DNA of 64,000 bases from Nitratireductor kimnyeongensis (GTDB lineage: Bacteria > Pseudomonadota > Alphaproteobacteria > Rhizobiales > Rhizobiaceae): NCBI RefSeq assembly GCF_019891395.1, contig NZ_CP078144.1, forward strand, positions 186,001-250,000, in the 5' to 3' direction. This document shows positions 60,271 to 64,000 of the stretch, one piece after another. Numbering within the stretch: the first letter of the stretch is position 1; each line of letters starts with the position of its first letter. The position numbers were made by a program, and so were the translations under genes. The notes beneath the pieces were generated by a model. That model was not told the origin of the DNA, did not search any database, and saw only the letters and a list, made by a program, of their open reading frames with translations.

Positions 60271-63255
60271 TTAGCGGTTGTTCGCCTGATATTCTTTCAC
60301 CCATTCAGAAGTGGGTTGTTGTCTGAATTGCGATGTGCCCGTGACTGACGTTTCGTCAAAGCGGGTCCGGATCATCTCTTCTCCCGCGTGGCCTTGCGTT
60401 TCAGCAAGCCATGCATCTGGTATCGTCGGGTTTGCTGGCTCATCTGCATTGTCCAGCCAAATGTCGTTCAACCATTCCTGGACACGCGTTTGGAACGCTT
60501 CCTGAAAATCGGGAGGGGTTGGGGATTGAGGGGGGGTGTTTGTTTCAATGACATCTTCCGGTTCTTCTATTTCCTCCGGCATCTCGTGCTGCATCGATCG
60601 TGAGGGGCCCGGTTGCGGTTCTTCAACGACGGTGCCAGTGGTTGGAAGACCATCCACCCATTCCTGAGTGCGTTTCTGTCCACGTTTCGTCATATCGAGA
60701 GATTTGAGACTGTCGCTGGCTTCGCTCGTGGCTATGGAACTCTGCGGAAGCTCCGCGGTTGGGCTGCCATCCAGCGTAATCCGCCCCAGCCTGTAATCTT
60801 CGAATACCTGAAGAGGGATTCCGTAAGTTGTGTTCACGGAACGAGCGGCGGCAAGCTCTGCGATGGTTTTCCGGATGTTTTCGTTTGAGGAGTCCAGCAA
60901 ATAGACATTCTTGGTGGGAGGTGGTGGAAAGTGCACCTCGTCGAGAAACTCGTAATCGTAGCCTCCTCCATCCACGAAGGAGCCCACTTTCCTCCCTTCT
61001 GTCACAATGGCGTACTGGTACATGATTCCGTCAGCCGGCTCGTATTGCCAGATGTTCAGCACATTGTTGCTGGCGGCAAGAGAGGCGCTGCCGATGGTTG
61101 CAGGTTTCTCGATCATGTTGACGACCGCTTCGAATTGCCTGGAGGGACGGAACCAGCCCGCCTCCAGAAGCTGATCTGGCCTGAGATTGTCCACTCGATA
61201 GACAAGATGATACGTGCCGATCCGACCGTTCTTTTCTGATTCACGGCCCAGATCCTCAAGTTTGAACCTCAGGGCGTCGACGCGTTCCTTGAGTGCCTCT
61301 ATCGCGTCGAGGGTAGCGCTTTCGTCCGGGTCCGCAATCACACAGTAACCCCGTCTGTTCAGAGCCTGCTGGTTCTCGGCAGCGCGCTGACCCTGATAGG
61401 GTGGGCGATCCGGACCGGCACCCTCGGCGGTTATACGCTTCCAGCCACCATTGCCGTCACCATGCAGGATCGCGACAGACCTTCGTGTTTCCGGATCGAT
61501 AACGTTTACATAGCCATCTCGCAGCTTGAAGTCGCTTCTGATTTCATAGACGCGAGGGACCCCGGTGAGGTCATGATGGCGTATGAAATAACGATCACCA
61601 GCTTGAAAGACGCCCGTCTGATTGGATGAACGCCCTTCAATGAGCGAGGGTTCTACTTCAAAGTCGGATATGTCTCCGATCCGAAGTGGCTGCTCCTCGA
61701 CGACTGGACGCAAAGCTGAGGATGAGAGTGAATCTTCACCCTCTGCAGAAAATTGCTCTACTTCCGAAAGGTTTCTCGCAACAGCCCCAAGGGCTGCTCC
61801 GGTCAGTATGGTGCCTCCCGTCGAGATGGCGCCAAGGGCACCTGCTTTTCGTTCATCATAGGTGTCGCCGGTGATAGCCTGACTGGCTTCAAGCGTAAGC
61901 TCGCTACCCATGGTGAAACCGAGGACACCCAGTTCCAATTCAGGGGCCAACATCGTGATCGGCCAGAAAATCTTGTTGAACCCACGCAAATTCCTGATCC
62001 AGAGATCGCGGGTAATTTCGCTGTCCGAGGTGATCAAGGTGTCGGCGTCTGAGAGGCTGCGCAGTCGCATGTTTTCCGCGATCGCATCGAAGAGGTTACC
62101 CGTGTATGGTGTGCTTCTGGAATTGATGCCTGTGCTCCAGGCCCCTGACCCCAGCTTCTTCAAGCCGTTGGCGACGCCTGTATGCCAAAATCCGTCCTGA
62201 AGATTGACAAGTGAGAAATGGTGCTCAAGCTGCTTACGTCCCTGCGGCGAAGCCGCTGTCTCCTTGACCCAGTTTTCGAGCGCTTCTTCACTTAGAAACT
62301 CATGAAAGGAGGGTGTCTCACCAGGTATATAAAGCACTGTATGCTGGTTTGGGCGAACAAAACGGAGAATGTCGTTTGAGGCATAACCGTTGATATCGAA
62401 GGTCAAAACTTCAACATCATCTTCCCCTTCCCCTTCCCCTTCCCCTTCCCCTTCCCCTTCCCCTTCCCCTTCCATCTCTGTCCCGATGCCGTTCGATATG
62501 GCCGCCAAGAGAAGGTCATTGTTCACGCCGGCTCCGCGCATGACCATGATCAGACCGGAGAGTGAGAGCGTAAGGTCACCCACGGCGGTCACGGCAGCAA
62601 CGGCAAATTGAATCTTCGCCAAGAGTGCGACGTCGTCTTGATAACCTGCCCAGAAATCATGCAGGTTCGAGAGAACTTCAGATTGGAAATCGGCCTTCCA
62701 GATTGCGTTTCTCAAACTGGACGCTGAAACTTTGAATTCGTTCGGCGTTCCATAAAAGTCTTCGCCGGGACCATCCGAATAAATCCCTTCGTAGGCATCC
62801 AATGCACTTGACTGGAGATACTGCCGGTTCGCGCCAAAGTTTGAGAGAAGCAGATCGGTCAAAGAGGTTGAAGAGTTCGGTTCGCCTGTGTGTTCAACGC
62901 CGTTGAAACTTGTCTCGGATGAGACCGCTGAGCTGAACGCGTTCAGGTATAGCGCGTCAGGGTCGGCATCCTGACCGGTCAAGTCTTTGAGGATGGTGAC
63001 CATTCGCGCACGCGCCAATGAGCGAATGTCGGGAATCGTCTGGTGGACGATCTTGCTGATCTCCGACCACTGATCTTCTGTCAGAGTATGTTTGAGAATT
63101 TGCGCGTGAAGCGCTTTGCGGGTTTCATGAACAGGCGTTGAACCATCCGAGATTTCCCTTGGAAGAGCCGCCTCTCTCCGCTCCAATTTTCGATTTTGTT
63201 GAGGCGTATATTCTGATTTTCGAACATTATCAATTTTAAATCCAAGATGCATCAT
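60271..63255 (-). CDS. large toxin-like protein with DUF6543-like and ADP-ribosyltransferase-like regions
   Basis: The 994-residue protein stands alone. Residues about 25-440 resemble the DUF6543/dermonecrotic-toxin-associated region: RARMVTILKDLTGQDADPDA, SLTDLLLSNFG, YIPGETPSFHEFLSEEALEN. Hydrophobic helices occur near 213-241 and 470-495. Residues 681-790 look like an ADP-ribosyltransferase: Arg687 in TYHLVYRVDN, SAS at 723-725 and Glu773 in LDEVHFP. The residue two before Glu773 is Leu, not the usual Glu or Gln. A Glu-Gly repeat spans 262-278, and the proline-rich tail (860-994) has three Glu-Trp motifs. No immunity gene adjoins it. Its leader is very AT-rich, suggesting acquisition. Domain calls are by eye and moderate at best. 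Confidence 0.7.
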   Translation of the reverse strand: MMHLGFKIDNVRKSEYTPQQNRKLERREAALPREISDGSTPVHETRKALHAQILKHTLTEDQWSEISKIVHQTIPDIRSLARARMVTILKDLTGQDADPDALYLNAFSSAVSSETSFNGVEHTGEPNSSTSLTDLLLSNFGANRQYLQSSALDAYEGIYSDGPGEDFYGTPNEFKVSASSLRNAIWKADFQSEVLSNLHDFWAGYQDDVALLAKIQFAVAAVTAVGDLTLSLSGLIMVMRGAGVNNDLLLAAISNGIGTEMEGEGEGEGEGEGEGEGEDDVEVLTFDINGYASNDILRFVRPNQHTVLYIPGETPSFHEFLSEEALENWVKETAASPQGRKQLEHHFSLVNLQDGFWHTGVANGLKKLGSGAWSTGINSRSTPYTGNLFDAIAENMRLRSLSDADTLITSDSEITRDLWIRNLRGFNKIFWPITMLAPELELGVLGFTMGSELTLEASQAITGDTYDERKAGALGAISTGGTILTGAALGAVARNLSEVEQFSAEGEDSLSSSALRPVVEEQPLRIGDISDFEVEPSLIEGRSSNQTGVFQAGDRYFIRHHDLTGVPRVYEIRSDFKLRDGYVNVIDPETRRSVAILHGDGNGGWKRITAEGAGPDRPPYQGQRAAENQQALNRRGYCVIADPDESATLDAIEALKERVDALRFKLEDLGRESEKNGRIGTYHLVYRVDNLRPDQLLEAGWFRPSRQFEAVVNMIEKPATIGSASLAASNNVLNIWQYEPADGIMYQYAIVTEGRKVGSFVDGGGYDYEFLDEVHFPPPPTKNVYLLDSSNENIRKTIAELAAARSVNTTYGIPLQVFEDYRLGRITLDGSPTAELPQSSIATSEASDSLKSLDMTKRGQKRTQEWVDGLPTTGTVVEEPQPGPSRSMQHEMPEEIEEPEDVIETNTPPQSPTPPDFQEAFQTRVQEWLNDIWLDNADEPANPTIPDAWLAETQGHAGEEMIRTRFDETSVTGTSQFRQQPTSEWVKEYQANNR
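62421..62473. repeat. hexanucleotide microsatellite inside the toxin-like gene
   Basis: Eight perfect copies of CTTCCC plus five further bases run without interruption. On the coding strand this gives alternating Glu and Gly. Because the unit is six bases, gain or loss of copies keeps the frame and only changes linker length. Confidence 0.9.
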
Positions 63256-63350
63256 CTTATAACAATCTATATTGAAATAGTTTTCAAATGTTTCCTCTTC
63301 TTAAGTTATATTATTTATATTTTTTATTTTGTCGACTACTTAGGAATAAC

Positions 63351-63384
63351 AAAACCGCCCCCGCTGATCTGCGGGGGCGGTTTT
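63351..63384. terminator. strong bidirectional rho-independent terminator
   Basis: AAAACCGCCCCCGC and GCGGGGGCGGTTTT form a perfect 14-bp stem around TGATCT, with T-tracts on both strands. It lies 31 bases beyond the stop of the Na/Pi-type gene and should end that transcript. It also insulates the toxin-like gene, which starts 96 bases further on. Confidence 0.9.
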
Positions 63385-63415
63385 GGTCTGCTTAAGTTGG
63401 GGAGACGAAAGTGTG

Positions 63416-64000
63416 TCAGTTTGCCTTCAAACGAGAACCGCTCAGCAGGCCCCGCTCTTCGAGCACCGGGTAGGCAAATGTGGCCAGAAGCGAGTTGATC
63501 TGCTTCAGATCTCGGATCGTATCGAGATGGATGGAGCTTGTCTCCACGCTCTGCTCGGTCCCTTGCCGCAGTCTCTCAAAATGGCGTTGGCTTGTATCTT
63601 TCTCCACGTCACGCAGGCGATCCTTCTCCATCACCAGTTCGCGGGCGGTCTCCGTGTCCTGCGTGACCAGAAGGTTGAATGCCAGACGGGCATTGGCGAG
63701 GACTGACGCATGGAAGCCGGCAAGCTCCCGCCAGCCTTCGCTTGTGAATTCAACACCCCGCTCCATCTTCTTCTGAACATGTGCAAGCATATTGCGAACA
63801 ATGATGTCGCCCACCTGTTCGAGCTTTACGCACACGCCGAGCAATTCGTGGCAGCGCCGTGCATCTTCCTCCGTCATCTCGTGCCGGGTGATACGGGCAA
63901 GGTAAAGCTTGATGGCCGCATGGCGCCGGTCGACCGTGTCGTCGACGGCGGCGAGTGCTGCAATCGATTTTCGATCTGCCTTCTCGTAGAGCTCGAGAAT
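63416..64000 (-). CDS. Na/Pi cotransporter-family protein, C-terminal PhoU-like part
   Basis: The 195 visible residues start ILELYEKADRKSIAALAAVD and run off the right edge, so only the C-terminus is present. They form a PhoU-like helical domain: VKLEQVGDIIVRNMLAHVQK, RLRDVEKDTSQRHFERL, ETSSIHLDTIRDLKQINSLL, TFAYPVLEERGLL. In NptA/YjbB-type sodium-phosphate transporters such a domain follows the membrane part. The membrane part must lie outside the window, so a free-standing PhoU-like protein cannot be excluded. A strong terminator follows. Confidence 0.83.
   Translation of the reverse strand: MLELYEKADRKSIAALAAVDDTVDRRHAAIKLYLARITRHEMTEEDARRCHELLGVCVKLEQVGDIIVRNMLAHVQKKMERGVEFTSEGWRELAGFHASVLANARLAFNLLVTQDTETARELVMEKDRLRDVEKDTSQRHFERLRQGTEQSVETSSIHLDTIRDLKQINSLLATFAYPVLEERGLLSGSRLKAN

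Noticed and set aside
62421..62473. CRISPR-like or regulatory repeat array
   Set aside because: Uniform six-base units without spacers inside an open frame; it is a coding microsatellite.

Overview
The window looks like chromosomal DNA of an alphaproteobacterium, most likely a Hyphomicrobiales member near Phyllobacteriaceae (Mesorhizobium/Nitratireductor-like). This rests on high GC, ABC and TRAP importer operons in large number, a rhizobial-type PyrE, a second ScpB-like protein, and a sulfite dehydrogenase/ECF sigma locus laid out as in Sinorhizobium. Species placement is inference. No rRNA, tRNA, CRISPR array, insertion sequence or phage gene was seen.

Layout. 1-2 kb: a LysR regulator cut by the window edge and an SNF-type sodium symporter. 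2.4-3.1 kb: a ScpB-like protein. 3.3-15.7 kb: a sugar-acid locus with a carbohydrate ABC importer whose ATPase gene is frameshifted, L-threonate dehydrogenase-like LtnD, a PACE efflux protein, a GarR-like reductase, an FAH-family hydrolase, an SDR, a GntR/FCD regulator, DenD and an IlvD/Edd dehydratase. Three copies of a near-identical AATGTATACATT palindrome precede the three transcription units. 16-19.4 kb: a degenerate-GGDEF/EAL protein and a HerA-type ATPase. 19.6-23.1 kb: Tat-exported sulfite dehydrogenase, diheme cytochrome c, and convergent anti-sigma/ECF sigma. 23.3-31.9 kb: deoC, a two-domain ALDH16-type dehydrogenase, and a peptide/nickel-family ABC importer.

31.9-38.1 kb: ugpBAEC with two different phosphodiesterases, preceded by four tandem 11-bp PhoB half-sites. 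38.2-49.8 kb: an XRE regulator divergent from a TRAP transporter, followed by PyrK-like and class 1B PyrD proteins, an M20 carbamoylase-type hydrolase, PyrE and a second, TakP-like TRAP transporter. This looks like uptake and use of a pyrimidine intermediate such as orotate or dihydroorotate. 49.9-52.9 kb: a copper/cytochrome-oxidase-assembly operon (DUF2946-like, PCuAC, SCO, PepSY). 53.4-60.3 kb: a SorC regulator divergent from an AfuA/FbpA-like ABC importer co-transcribed with a metallo-beta-lactamase-fold hydrolase and a SurE phosphatase, suggesting import and dephosphorylation of a phosphorylated solute.

60.3-63.3 kb: an isolated 994-residue protein that looks like a large polymorphic toxin. 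Its N-terminal half resembles the dermonecrotic-toxin-associated DUF6543 region, a later segment resembles an ADP-ribosyltransferase fold, it carries an in-frame hexanucleotide (Glu-Gly) repeat and a proline-rich tail with three Glu-Trp motifs, and its leader is very AT-rich. It is the best candidate for an undescribed system. The window closes with a strong two-way terminator and the C-terminal, PhoU-like part of a Na/Pi cotransporter-type protein.
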